Numbered from the stretch's first letter, positions 22,048 to 32,686 are shown. The stretch: 64,000 nt of DNA from Chrysophaeum taylorii (GCA_029834535.1 JAQMWT010000524.1:604996-668995), one strand, 5' to 3'. Made by a program: numbers and translations. The notes: generated by a model not told the origin, from the letters alone.

Positions 22048-22242
22048 TAGAGATAGAAAATCTGAACTAGGGTTAGTAACCCCTGTTATAGGGTTAGTTC
22101 ACTTAACTTTGCCACCTTTGATTTAAGAAAACGCTGTGTTATTCACACCGGCTGTCCTCGAATAAGTGACAGATTCGAGGACAGACTACCACCGTTATCA
22201 CACTCTGCTGAAGGGCAACACAGTAGTAGTTACTGTTCTCTA
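22048..22242 (+). repeat. copia-2 3' LTR
   Basis: Same length as the 5' LTR (195 bp), TAGAGA...TCTCTA ends, followed by the target duplication CCTAC. Confidence 0.92.
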
Positions 22243-22330
22243 CCTACCTTGTGTAGTAGCATGTGACAAGCGGAATGGTCTGTACGCGCCTAAGACTACC
22301 ATGTACCCGGAGAGGGTCAAATCTCTCCAG

Positions 22331-22618
22331 ATACGGAATCGTGGTACTATACCGAACATTGAAGAGATAACAGAACTCTTCCATCAACTTATTGGCGAAC
22401 TCTTTCCCGTTGTCGGTACGAATCCTCTGAGGTAGAAAACCTTTGAGTAATATATTCGCGACAAAAGACTCGAGGATTGACTCAGCAGTCTTATGGTAGT
22501 ACGTCAAGAATCAAGAAATGAGAAAGTGGATCAAAAAAGAAGATCAGATATTATGTCTCGGGACCAGCACTGGGCAAAGGTCCGAGCAAATCCATACAAA
22601 GGACGGCGCAATCACCAT
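22331..22618 (-). pseudogene. gypsy-B integrase fragment (downstream piece)
   Basis: Minus-strand integrase core: VLCMDLLGPLPSAGPET near 22590-22540 (first Asp), ESILESFVANILLKG near 22480-22440, then RIRTDNGKEFANKL at about 22424-22385 (second Asp kept). The protein similarity stops near 22331. It continues in phase with 31614-32560 once gypsy-A is removed with one ACCAT duplication (22614-22618 and 31614-31618). Contains a stop near 22540 and a frame change near 22500. Confidence 0.8.
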
Positions 22619-22933
22619 TGAGGCGGGAACTCCCGCCTCCTAAGGCTTACCCCTCTTCTAGGGCCCCCCTTATAAGGGGCACCCTACTCCGTTCTGATGA
22701 TGTCAGTTTTCTCTATGACATAATCTCCCTTGATTTCTCTGATTCAAGTGTTCTTAATCATAAAGCAACAGCCGATCCTCAAGTTGTGAGGACCAGGCAC
22801 GGAAGTTGTTTGTGGTTGTGTGGCGGGGGAACGGCCATCCTCGTCCAGTGACTCCACCAAGGGCACGGACGCGAGCGGCGAGCCAGGATTCGAAGGCACG
22901 CCAGGTAGCCCCTAAAATTCTCCTTACGCCACA
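22619..22933 (+). repeat. gypsy-A 5' LTR
   Basis: 315 bp. Starts with a small inverted repeat (GGCGGGA...TCCCGCC), contains TTATAAGGGG near 22670 as a possible TATA region, and ends CGCCACA. Confidence 0.9.
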
Positions 22934-23041
22934 GGTGGTGGAGGATATGACATTTCGTGTGCCGACATTTTTAGTGACGAGGCGATTGCCGATATTCTAA
23001 GCGATGGAGTGGATGATAGGCCGAGTGAAACGGCCGAGAAA

Positions 23042-24382
23042 ATGAATACGAAAGCGGAAGAGGTGAAGAACCTTATAACGCATGAACGGCCTTTGGAGCT
23101 CTGTGAAAGCCCTGGCGTATTACTCACGAACGAAGAGTTCAAAGATTTTCAGCCTGCATATGATGATGGCTATGTGATAAAGAAAGATCCCGAACATATT
23201 ATGAGGGATGAGTATAGCTGCCGCCCGGAATCGAATTTGGATGGGACGATCAGCATGGATAATAGGAAGATGAGCGGACCGACGATATGGATACGAGCTC
23301 ACTGTTTCCTGAGGAAGAAACCGCCAGAGCGGAAAGAAGTGCGATTCCGACCCCGAGGCATGGATTTATTCGCCAACGGAGATTTAATTTACGTTTGGTC
23401 GGAGTTTTGGCAAGAAGACGACGCATGTGTCGATGTTTCGATAGACGAGACGATTGAGACAGTTCGGATAGGCTTGGGAGTACCAGTCGCCTACAGTGAC
23501 GATCCAGAGGTACTAGGACCTGCCGAACTGACGCCAGAGAGAGAGAAAGATAACAAGAGCCCCAGTCGAAGTTCGCGCCGGCACAGACGACGCCGATCGC
23601 GCGACGACGAACACGACGGAGACCGACACCAATATAATTTGGTTTTTTTGAGCGCAACGCTCGCGTTTACGACCCCTTGCGGTCAACAGTTACCATTAGG
23701 AGTGATGGTGTACCCGAACACGGACACCCGCACCGACGACGCAGCCGACGCCCTTGCCGCGGCCGCATTCGAAGATCTTGCTCGCCCGCCGATGGACGAG
23801 CCACCTAACGACGTGCTGACCAATCGTCGGTCTTTGGCACAGATTTATGAGCAGATGTCGAGCGATGAACTCGAAGATTCGAGCGATGAACTCGAAGCTC
23901 CACGGTACTGGGAAGGCGATTCAGATTCGGAAGATGAAGAAGCTACACCTTGTGAACCAGTGTCCGCGATAACGTTATTTGACGAGTCGTCCACGGACGA
24001 CCCGCCGTTTATTTTTGACGAGGAAGCCCTCGATGCCATCGGCTTATCTTCGGACCCTCCAGAGACTACCTTTGGCGACCAAACTGGCTGTGAGCCAGAC
24101 ATGGATTTCTGCAGTGATAGCTTGTGCGCTCATTCGCCTGACGAGACGATGACCACCGCGAGTGATGCAGACGACGATCTTACGATAGAGTTGACGTCGG
24201 GGACGACTCCATCTTTTCCTGCGGACCCTCCCGAAACGGTTTCGAGGGATCGAGCCACGGACACGCCGCCGGAAGAAAGGATAGATTTAAGAAGAAGATT
24301 AGCAGCGTTCTCAAGTGGGACGAAGACGAGCCGACGTGGAACCTGCAGGATTGGTGGACGAGAACTCGGAACTTCTTGCTAA
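23042..24382 (+). CDS. gypsy-A gag-like first frame
   Basis: Open in frame 2 from just inside the LTR edge (22916); the first in-frame ATG is at 23042. The first 170 residues contain a compact part with WIRAHCFLRKK and LIYVWSEFW; then a basic Arg/Ser/His tract (about 23560-23630) that could bind RNA, then a long acidic Ser/Asp/Glu region to the stop at 24380-24382. No CCHC knuckle. The pol frame (frame 1) is open well upstream of 24376 and overlaps this end by about 140 bp, so expression of pol would need a -1 shift in 24240-24380; the codons TTT AAG AAG near 24286 are one possible place. Gag identity is inferred from position. Confidence 0.6.
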   Translation: MNTKAEEVKNLITHERPLELCESPGVLLTNEEFKDFQPAYDDGYVIKKDPEHIMRDEYSCRPESNLDGTISMDNRKMSGPTIWIRAHCFLRKKPPERKEVRFRPRGMDLFANGDLIYVWSEFWQEDDACVDVSIDETIETVRIGLGVPVAYSDDPEVLGPAELTPEREKDNKSPSRSSRRHRRRRSRDDEHDGDRHQYNLVFLSATLAFTTPCGQQLPLGVMVYPNTDTRTDDAADALAAAAFEDLARPPMDEPPNDVLTNRRSLAQIYEQMSSDELEDSSDELEAPRYWEGDSDSEDEEATPCEPVSAITLFDESSTDDPPFIFDEEALDAIGLSSDPPETTFGDQTGCEPDMDFCSDSLCAHSPDETMTTASDADDDLTIELTSGTTPSFPADPPETVSRDRATDTPPEERIDLRRRLAAFSSGTKTSRRGTCRIGGRELGTSC

Positions 24383-27300
24383 AGAAGCCACCAGAACAAC
24401 CGCTCAGCTACGGACTCGAAGCCGCAGCTGACACGGAACCGATCGCCGACGATGGTGATGATCAACCGATGACGAATAAATTTACGGATGCATTCTGGAA
24501 AGACGAAATGAATGATTTATGGGAGGGGTCCTTTGCTTCCACGAACTACGAAGACCAGGATCCCCTACCAGCGCTGATTCCTTCCGAGATTGTCTTGGAG
24601 GAAGAGCGGAAGCCGCCAGATAAAGAGGCTGCCGCGAGCGTTACGTCGATGACGCCAACAACAGATGATACGAAAGCTCAAGCCGCGGTATCGATGCCCA
24701 ACCCCGGAGATGAGCGAGTCAGAGCCCGATGTGTTCATACTTCGTTGACGCCGCGAGACGGCAAGACGATCGAAGATGATTTGGTTACCCTCAGTTGTTT
24801 AGATACGGGTACTCTTACGTTTATAGCCTGTCACATCGACAGGAATCGTGACGGACCGAAATTCTCGACGACCATCGGTGTCGATGGAATGGCAGATGTT
24901 TCTTATATTTGCCGAGAAATGGTCAGAAAGTTGGCCAAAGATCAGTTGATTTTCGATGAAGGCGAACTTCCGATTAAGCGCAAGCTGTACGTATCAGGGT
25001 TGAATATGACGACGATCTTCCGTTGGATAGCGATTCGGGCCGCCCTCGCCGACAACATCGCCGCCCCCATTGTCGCTATTGTGACCGATACGAACTATCT
25101 GTTCCTGTTGGGAGGGCGCGATATACGAGTTTTAGGAGCCGTCGTGGACTACCCCCACGATCGGATCTGTTTTTATCGAACCCAAGTCGTCTACGGGCGC
25201 AAGAAGATTAAAATCAAGGATGAACGAGTCGATGCACCCATCGTAACCTTTCGATCTATTTACGACCGAGACCCGATAACCGCACCGATTTACAATCATC
25301 AACACGATGCCTTCCGGAAGAGTCTCGACCTAGTCAAGACTCGAGTTTACGCTCGCTTGAGCACGATTAAAGATCTCCGCAGCCCGCCGCCGGAAAGAAA
25401 GGTAGCCTTGGCTACGCGGGGACATGCGACAACCAAATTCTCCCCAGCTCCGGGAGAAGACGCGCGAGAAGTAGTGGCATACGCTGCGCGCACGCTTCAA
25501 ATCGGACCCGGTCGAACTTACAATCTACCGGTTATTCTGTCGAAACCTATGGAAATGGGACAGGTTTTCGTCGCTTCGTTTGCTGAAAACGAGCAGTTGG
25601 GAGTTGTCGAAGGAATGTGTTCTTCTTGCGAAGAGCACGACAGGTCCGCTGCTCGGGTTGCGGTTTCTGTCGCGGAAGAAGTGCCGACGGTCGTCACTCA
25701 AGGCGAGGTTCTCGCGATTGGCGATATTATTCGGTACGAAGATGAGTTGAACGTCTCTACGATCAACGAACTTACGAAAGAATGTGAAGAAGGATACGAC
25801 AAGGGGAACCTTTCTTTCACCGTTTCCGTCGCTAGTCATTTGACGCATTGCGACGCTTCTCCCCCGCCGATGTTGCTGAGCACGGCGCAGAAGGACGCTA
25901 CGACCGCCATTGCGGACAAGTCCTCCCTCAAACGACCCGAAAGCGACGACGATTTTGCTCAAAGGTCGGAAGAAGATGAAAAGAAGTACCGCGAGATCAC
26001 CGAAACAGAGATCCGCCGCCGATACGGAAAGGTTCAATGGCTTCCAATCACTTATCGCAAGGTGGTGATGCTGTTCAGTGGAGCCGGAGGCAGTACTATA
26101 GGTCTCCAACGAGCCAACGAAATGTGTGGGACATCGTTTCGAGTCGTGCTAGCACTCGATGCGTCGGATACCGCCAACCAGATACACCACAAGAACCTTT
26201 CGAATATTCCTGTGGTGCAGCACACACTTTGTGGTCGCTATGTTACAACCTTACGGTTGATCGAATCTTATTTACCCTACGCGGAATGGTCGTCGTCGAT
26301 GTGTATCGCGTCGCCACCCTGCGTACACTCCGCTCTGTGCAACTTGACCTCCAGAGATGTTGGGACAGGAGTCACCGCTACCCACTGGACTATGAAATTA
26401 TGCAAGAGGGCTGGTTTCTTCATGTGGTTGATAGAGCAGGAGGCCTCGATTATTTCTTACGTTGCACGTTTGCACCCTTACGTGTACGTCGTCAATTTTT
26501 ACGACATAACTCCCAGTTTGATGAGCTGTCGCGTGCGATTGTTGGTTTCCAGCCATCCGCTCCATTTGCGCGCAGTCCCAAAGACTTGCAAGAATATGCA
26601 GCAAGAGTTCGCCTCAGCACTTGGCTACGCCGACGAACGACATTTACTTCAGATGAACAATTTAGGATCATCACGAGCCGCGACAGACGCAGCTTATACC
26701 GTTACGCGTGTCCCGCTTCGCGTAGGACCGCACCGTTCCGATTACAGATCTTTGAATCTGAGAATGACGTCGGAGTTGCTGACAATGCCCCTTGATTTCG
26801 ATTGGGCCGGCTTCTCCAGGACGACCTCATTGAAACACTTGGCGTCCGTCGTGCCACCAGACACGATAGCCTTATTAGTGCTCGATCTGCACAACTCTGT
26901 GACCAGGGAATTTCACCTGAGCGGCGAAGCTTTGCCGTCAGCGTTGAGTCCTGCAGACCGACCGTTTGATTATTATTTGCAAGTTGATGAAACCACCCTT
27001 CGTCACGTACAAGTTCCGCTGTTAAACACGCGCACACGTGTCGTAAGATGGGTGTCGACTGATGATCTCCAAGATCGCACCAAATGGAAACCTCCAGAGG
27101 TACCGTTGATTCCGCCTGCAACAGATGAGCCGGGGACGTCTCATGCTTCTTCTGCTGCCCCCCCCCGACAACCAAATTTAGACGTTCCGCCAGATCCTGA
27201 GCGAGATCGGGAACCGAAGATTAAGAGCGAGCCGAGTGTTCGTGTCAAAGGCGAGAGGATCAACAAAAGCCACCCGGAAGTGAAACGAAAATACGAGAAA

Positions 27301-30300
27301 AAGTTCGATGTGCCATGGAAAGATGCGCCGCGCGATGCCGAGGGTGCACCACTGCCGCAGACTCCTGAGCATGTCAAGGACAACGAAGCAATGAAAGTTC
27401 AAATTCCTACGAAGGAAGAAGTTGACAAGGTTGTGCAGGAGCTGGGAATTCCTGACAATCCGCACTTAGATGACGAGGCGAAACTGATGCTCCGTCACTG
27501 TGTGCAATATTTTTGGGCCTTCTTCGACCCGATTATGAGACCTGTGGACTCACCTCCTGTGTCTCTACGATTCAAAGACGCGAATCCGCGACTGATTAAG
27601 ATGACGCCCTACAGATTGACGCCTGCGAAGCTCGATTGTCTCCGCAAGCAGATCAGCGAGTGGTGCCGGGATGGAGTCATTCGTCCGGCCAACTCACCTT
27701 GGGGTTTTCCTGTGTTGATGCTTCCGAAGAAAGGAGCTGAGATTGGAACGTCAAACGCGTTCCGTGCTGCAGTTGACTTACGTCAGCTCAACGATCAATT
27801 GGTCAATGACAGTTGGCCGAACATTCGACAAGATGATGCTTTAGCTTTTCTCGCCACGCGACGATGGCGGACATGCATTGATATTAGATGGGGATACCAC
27901 AACCTTCGTCTGGATCCGGCAGCGCAAGACGCTGTCACGATGGTTAGCCCACTTGGCGCTCATAGTTTCTTGCGATTACCTCTAGGTGTGAAGACGGCCG
28001 GAGCTCTTTTCCGCAAGCAAATGGCGAGCGACCTTTCGAAATGGATGTATCAAGACTTGGTTGCGTTTGTTGACGATATTATGATGGGATCCGACGATCT
28101 TCATCGACATTTACAAGTTTTGATCGAAGTGATGTGTCATTTGGCACAGAGAGGGTACAGCGGTCGAACCGCGAAGTTCCACCTTCTCAGGGATGATATA
28201 GAATTTCTGGGACACATTTCTACCCCAGAAGGCTTGAAGCCGAATCCGAAGACGCTGGAAGCACTGCAGAAGATGCCGATTCCAGGTACTTTGCCGAATA
28301 CTTCCCCGAAGACCCAGATACGCTCTTTCATCGGCATGAGTTACTGCCGGCGATATGTGAAGGGCTACTCGAAGATCGTGGAACCGCTGAGACGATTATG
28401 CCTTGAAGGTGTAAAGTTCGAGTGGACGCCCGAGTGTCAGAAAGCTTGGGATACGATTATTGAAGCTTTGGTTGATTCCCGTGGAGTCTACCACCCCGAT
28501 TATGATCTGCCTTTTCAGATCCGATCCGATGCTTCCAAGGATGGACTTGGAGCGTATCTCTTCCAGATTGTCGAAGTCAAGGACGATGCCGGAAGAGTGA
28601 CTCGAGAAGAACGAGTGATTGAATATTGGAGCCGAGCTGTGCCGAAGGAGATGCGCAAATATGAGCCCCGTCGGTTAGAGCTGCTGGCAGTTATACTTTC
28701 TCTAGAGCACTTTCGAGCCTACATCGAAGGGCACCGTACTGTTTTGGAGACCGATCACCGAAATTTGACGTTTTTACGTAAGGCGACGCACTCGTCTGGG
28801 CAGCTTGCTCGTTGGGCGATGCGCCTCGCCAACTTTGACCCTGAACTTGGTTACCAGCCGGGAAAGTCACCGGGAATGAGTATCCCTGACTGTCTCTCCC
28901 GCAGTCCGATAGATCATGTCATCGAGACTGACGAGTTTGGAGAACCTTTGAATCACGCTTATTTGGTGTTCCAAGAGCTTCCCCGACCTGTTGACGACCG
29001 AGGAATTCCCGCTTCCGGCTGCCACTTCGTAATGTCGTTTGTTACGACCGAACTGCCGGAAGACGAGGAAGAAGATCCTGAAAAGGATCCGATGAAACTG
29101 GCTACGTCTCACGCCACGAGACAACGTCGGAAGAACCGTGCGCGCGATGAGCCGCAGATCTTCAAGGTCGCAGCCGCTTACAAAGCTTATATCGATAAGA
29201 TACCCGATAATATGACGCTCGCTGAGATCGCACGTGAGCAAGAATCTGATGCTACTTGCGAGGATATTCGCTACCGAATGGCCTAAGGTCAGACGCCGCG
29301 ACGTTCCCGAGCGAACGAACGATTCGAAGTCGTTAAAGACGTTCTTTACCGCATTTCTGCTGATTTGCACCCGATGATTGTTGCACCTGCTACGTTGGGC
29401 AAGCGCATTATTCGACTCTACCATGACACTCCGGTTAACGGTGGTCATATGGGGCGTCACAGTACCGTCCAGACTATCCAAGAACGATTTTGGTGGCCTC
29501 ACATGTCGAACGAAGTTGGAGTCTTCATTGCTGAATGTTTAGTTTGCCAGAAAGCTCGTACGCCTGAGCCGAAACGAGCTGGACTCTTGCAGCAGCCCGT
29601 CTACGATGGCGATGGTGCTGTTCTTTGCATGGATTTATTTTGACCCTTGCCCAGCGCTGGTCCCGAGACGTATCTTCTAGTATTTTTTGATCCGTTCTCG
29701 CATTGTTTGATTCTGGATGTTTTGAACGATAAGACTGCTGAGTCTGTCCTCGAGTCTTTTGTCATTAACATTCTTCTCAAGGGCTACTTGCCCCAGATGA
29801 TTCGTACCGCCAACGGTAAAGAGTTCGTGAACAAGTTGATGCGCGAGTTTTGCCATCTCTTTAACACACGATACCAAACTACGATTCCTTATCATGCCCA
29901 GCCGAACCCGGCTGAGCGTGTAAACCGATTTATCAAGGCCTTCCTCCGTGCTTGCCTTCAGGGCCGGAACATCGCGGATTGGCCTGACTTTGCTCATTAT
30001 ATTGCGTTTTGTTATAACCGCAAGTTTATTCCAGGCACGCAGATTTCTACCTTTATGCTGCGCCTGAACCGTCAGCCGATGCTGCCGACTGACTACACGC
30101 TTATGGACTTTGATACGCGATTATTGCCGAAGACTCGCTCTGATGCAGTCGCCGAAACTCGTGAACGATTGAAGTACTATACGAAGATCGTCCGCGAGGC
30201 TCGTGATAAAGCTTTGAAGAAACAACGATTGGCTTACAATGCTGATCATGCTGATGTTGAATACAAGGAAGGATCGCACGTTTTGCTCTAAATTCCTTTC

Positions 30301-30927
30301 CTTCAGAATAAACTTCGACCGGAATGGCGAGGACCGTTTATTATCAAGGAACGCCTTTCCCCGGTCACCTATAGGATTGAGTCTCTCGACTCTCCGCCCG
30401 AAGAACGACGTGTTCATGTAAGTCAGATCACGCCTGTGATGGTACCTCCGATCGTTGATCAAGCCATCCGCAAACCCGAAGAAACCTTCCGTGATGATTA
30501 TCAGCACGGTAAGTTTGTTGTTTTCCGGATTCCCGACCGGAAGCGCTCTGATTGGCGCAAGAAGATTTATGTTGCTGAAGTTTATGAGCCTTACGATTAC
30601 CAAAATGATCGTGTTGCTCTACATTTCTATTCCGATTTGGGTCCGAACGATGATGTGGCTTATTTCAAGCCGACCTCTCACCTTTCGCACCGCAAGCTCA
30701 AGCCCGAGTTCAAGGACGTTGAAGGTCGAAGTTTCACCGACAAGTCCAGAATTTCTTCCAACACAACTCCTTGTGTCACGGATTTCGCTCCGCACGAGAT
30801 TGATGTGTTGATCCCCAAATTTACTTTACTTACTTGGCCGAGTTCCCGAACCGGTGTGGCAGTAACGCCCATTCCCCCACTTGCCTGCCTGCCACATGAC
30901 TTACCCTGGTTGTTGCCCTGGTACTGA
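24376..30927 (+). pseudogene. gypsy-A pol polyprotein (protease, methyltransferase, RT, RNase H, integrase)
   Basis: One frame across 6.5 kb with three stops: TAA 29284-29286 (gypsy-B has Gln here), TGA 29641-29643 (gypsy-B has Gly) and TAA 30289-30291. Retropepsin-like region near residue 169 (GVDGMADVSY, altered active site) and LGGRDIRVLGAVVDY near residue 246. Methyltransferase at residues 557-840. RT with MTPYRLTPAK, RAAVDLRQLND and AFVDDIM (residue 1231). RNase H with RSDASKDGLGAYL and LETDHRNLTF. Integrase with the HHCC finger 29425-29560, CMDLF at 29626-29640, then RTANGKEF at 29803-29826, where the second catalytic Asp is Ala, and AERVNRF. The C-terminal GPF module is at about 30330. 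The protein ends 374 bp before the 3' LTR. Confidence 0.9.
26038..26910 (+). other. C5-cytosine DNA methyltransferase domain within gypsy-A pol
   Basis: Motif I VVMLFSGAGGSTIGLQ at 26062-26109 (AdoMet loop). Motif II/III area VVLALDASD near 26140. Motif IV CIASPPCVHSAL near 26302-26337, with the catalytic Cys after Pro-Pro. Motif VI FMWLIEQEA at about 26419-26445, with the Glu kept and Asn replaced. Motif VIII SCRVRLLVSSHP at 26524-26559. Motif IX NLRMTSELLTMPLDF near 26755-26800. Motif X-like LASVVPPDTIALL at about 26839-26877. It is in frame with the protease before it and RT after it, with no stop. It is about 280 residues, so the target-recognition region is short, unlike copia-1 and copia-2. 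Predicted role: methylation of element cDNA or host DNA; specificity cannot be read from sequence. Confidence 0.85.
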
Positions 30928-31301
30928 CCTTGCAATTATGGGGGGGGTGTCATCTTGACACCCTCATCTGCGCTTCCACTGAACCCTACGTACCAGGCAT
31001 TTGTGTTGCTTTCTTGATGTCTTCTTGATATTACCCTCATTTGATTGTCCGATTTCGTGATGGCGTGAGGTATTACGCTGAGATCGGGCGTGTGGTGGTT
31101 TCACCCGCGGTTCGGGTTGGGAGGAAGGGTTGTTGAGGCCCCCGGTCCGGCCAGGCGGGGCGGGTATCTGAGAAAACCACTACACCGGTCATCGCCCGCG
31201 TTTACCAGAAGATTCGTTCACGAGATGCTCGTAAGGCGAAGCCGCGCTCCTCGCGCTAGCACCTCGCTGGGGCAGCTCGAATTCTTACCAGGGGAGTTCA
31301 G
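30928..31301 (+). other. gypsy-A 3' untranslated segment with G-run and hairpin
   Basis: A G8 run ends at about 30948, followed by TGTCATCTTGACACCC, a hairpin with arms GGGTGTCA/TGACACCC. A G-run then TG looks like a polypurine tract and LTR start, yet the mapped 3' LTR begins only at 31302. A second purine-rich tract, AGGGGAG, lies just before 31302. No gene here. Confidence 0.5.
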
Positions 31302-31613
31302 TGGCGGCATCTCCCGCCTCCTAAGGCTTACCCCTCTTCTAGGGCCCCCCTTATAAGGTGCACCCTACTCCGTTCTGATGATGTCAGTTTTCTCTATGAC
31401 ATCATCTTCCTTGATTTATGTGATTCAAGTGTTCTTAATCATAAAGCAACAGCCGATCCTCAAGTTGTGAGGACCAGGCACGGGAGTTATTTGTGGTTGT
31501 GTGGCGGGAGAACGGCCAGGCTCGTCCAGTGACGCCACCAAGGGCACGGACGCGAGCGGCGAGCCAGGATTCGAAGGCACGCCAGGTAGCCCCTAAATTC
31601 TCCTTAAGCCACA
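31302..31613 (+). repeat. gypsy-A 3' LTR
   Basis: 312 bp, collinear with 22619-22933 and differing by scattered substitutions and small indels, including in the first 12 bases. Followed by ACCAT. Confidence 0.9.
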
Positions 31614-32560
31614 ACCATCATACACCGGTTGCGGAAGAAGACCTGCTCTCTTTGGTTCAGGCGTGCGAGCTTTCTTGCACACTCTGCAACCAGCAATATA
31701 AGCACCCACCTCATTAGACATGTGGGGCCACCAAAGCCGTTCAAGTATTGACTGCACTGTACTTTGACGACCCATGTGACCACCATTGAGAGGTGTGTCA
31801 TGGTACAATCGGATGATGCGCGTCCGTAAAGTTCGGGGTGCGACTATCATCGGGTGCAAGTCGGGTGCGGCACGGTAGAGAACTCCTTTCACCACTTGAT
31901 AGCGATAATTGGCTCCGTACCGACGAAGAGAATGGCCCTGAGCCATGCGATAACGAATGTTCTCGCATGTAGCATCAGTGATCTGCACTTTGGCTATCTC
32001 TTCCAGAGTCAAATTATCCGGGATCTTGTCGATGTACTCTTGGTAATCATCGGCATCACGGAAAATACTAGGTTGGGTCTGCAGACGTCTAGGTTGGGTC
32101 TGCAGACGTGTCTGCAGACGTTGCTTCTGACGTTGTCTCGTAGCATGAGACGTGACCAATTGCATCGGATCGTCGAGACTCTCTTCTTCTTCCTCCACAG
32201 GCAGCTCAGTCGCAACAAACGACAAAATGACATGGCACCCAGCTAAAGGTACTCCTTCATCATCGACAGGGCGAGGAGCTTCTTGGCACACTAGATACGC
32301 GTGGTTCAAGGGTTCACCAAACTCATCCGTATCGATGACATGATCTATAGGATTGCGAGAGAGACAGTCAGGGATACTCATTCCCGGCGACTTCCCTGGT
32401 TTGTAGCCCAATTCAGGATCAAAATTGGCGAGTCGCATCGCCCATCGAGCCAAGTGCCCAGGCGAGTGCTTCTTCGCCTTTGGTGAAAACGTCAAATTGC
32501 GATGATCCGTCTCAAGGATCGTCTTGTGACCTTCGAAACCCTCGACTCTCGGCACCGCGA
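31614..32560 (-). pseudogene. gypsy-B pol fragment (RNase H end to integrase finger)
   Basis: Minus-strand frame without internal stops over about 310 codons: TILETDHRNLTF at about 32520-32485, LARWAMRLANFDPELGY, SIPDCLSRNPIDHV, then the linker, RYRMAQGHSLRR, and the integrase HHCC finger HDTPLNGGHMGRQST...CRVCKKAR near 31800-31660, ending in QPVYDG where gypsy-A inserted. Clearly related to gypsy-A, with several small differences and an extra Gln/Thr/Arg repeat (about 32055-32130, containing a tandem CTAGGTTGGGTCTGCAGACG unit). Its upstream end near 32560 meets host DNA or an A/T-rich junction; RT, methyltransferase and gag are absent, so whether gypsy-B carried a methyltransferase is unknown. 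Confidence 0.85.
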
Positions 32561-32686
32561 GGGTAAAGTAAAATGTAAAATAAAATAAAACAAGGTTATT
32601 TGACTTTATTCGTTTGACTCTGTAAAGGTGCAACGCTGACCACCCTTTGAGTTGACTCGACTTGAATATATAACTCGGTCTGAAAA
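32561..32686 (+). promoter_or_regulatory. short A/T-rich region upstream of the crotonase gene
   Basis: 126 bp between gypsy-B and the crotonase ATG. It contains a run of AAAATAAAAT type (about 32565-32592) and AATATATAAC at 32665-32674, only 12 bp before the ATG. That is close for a TATA box unless the leader is nearly absent. The whole promoter must lie here or within gypsy-B. Confidence 0.35.

Larger units (their letters stand above)
12459..22242 (+). mobile_element. copia-2: full-length Ty1/copia retrotransposon
   Basis: 195 bp LTRs (12459-12653 and 22048-22242), with 5 bp duplications CCTAC at 12454-12458 and 22243-22247. Internal order: gag, protease, methyltransferase, integrase, RT, RNase H. 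The LTRs differ at about 13 positions by my reading, so the insertion is not recent. Damage: TAG in gag at 13643, frame changes in gag, protease and methyltransferase and between integrase and RT, and SINE copy 3 at 16164-16525. Confidence 0.93.
22619..31613 (+). mobile_element. gypsy-A: full-length Ty3/gypsy retrotransposon with methyltransferase
   Basis: LTRs at 22619-22933 and 31302-31613, starting TG and ending CA; target duplication ACCAT on both sides. Order gag, protease, methyltransferase, RT, RNase H, integrase; RT before integrase is diagnostic of Ty3/gypsy. Inserted in the integrase of gypsy-B (opposite strand). Inactivated by stops at 29284, 29641 and 30289 and by loss of an integrase catalytic Asp. 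Confidence 0.93.

Noticed and set aside
1103-30291. Alternative genetic code with reassigned stop codons
   Set aside because: All three stops (TAA, TAG, TGA) appear in frames, always in elements that also have indels, while the host genes here end normally. Decay is the simpler reading.
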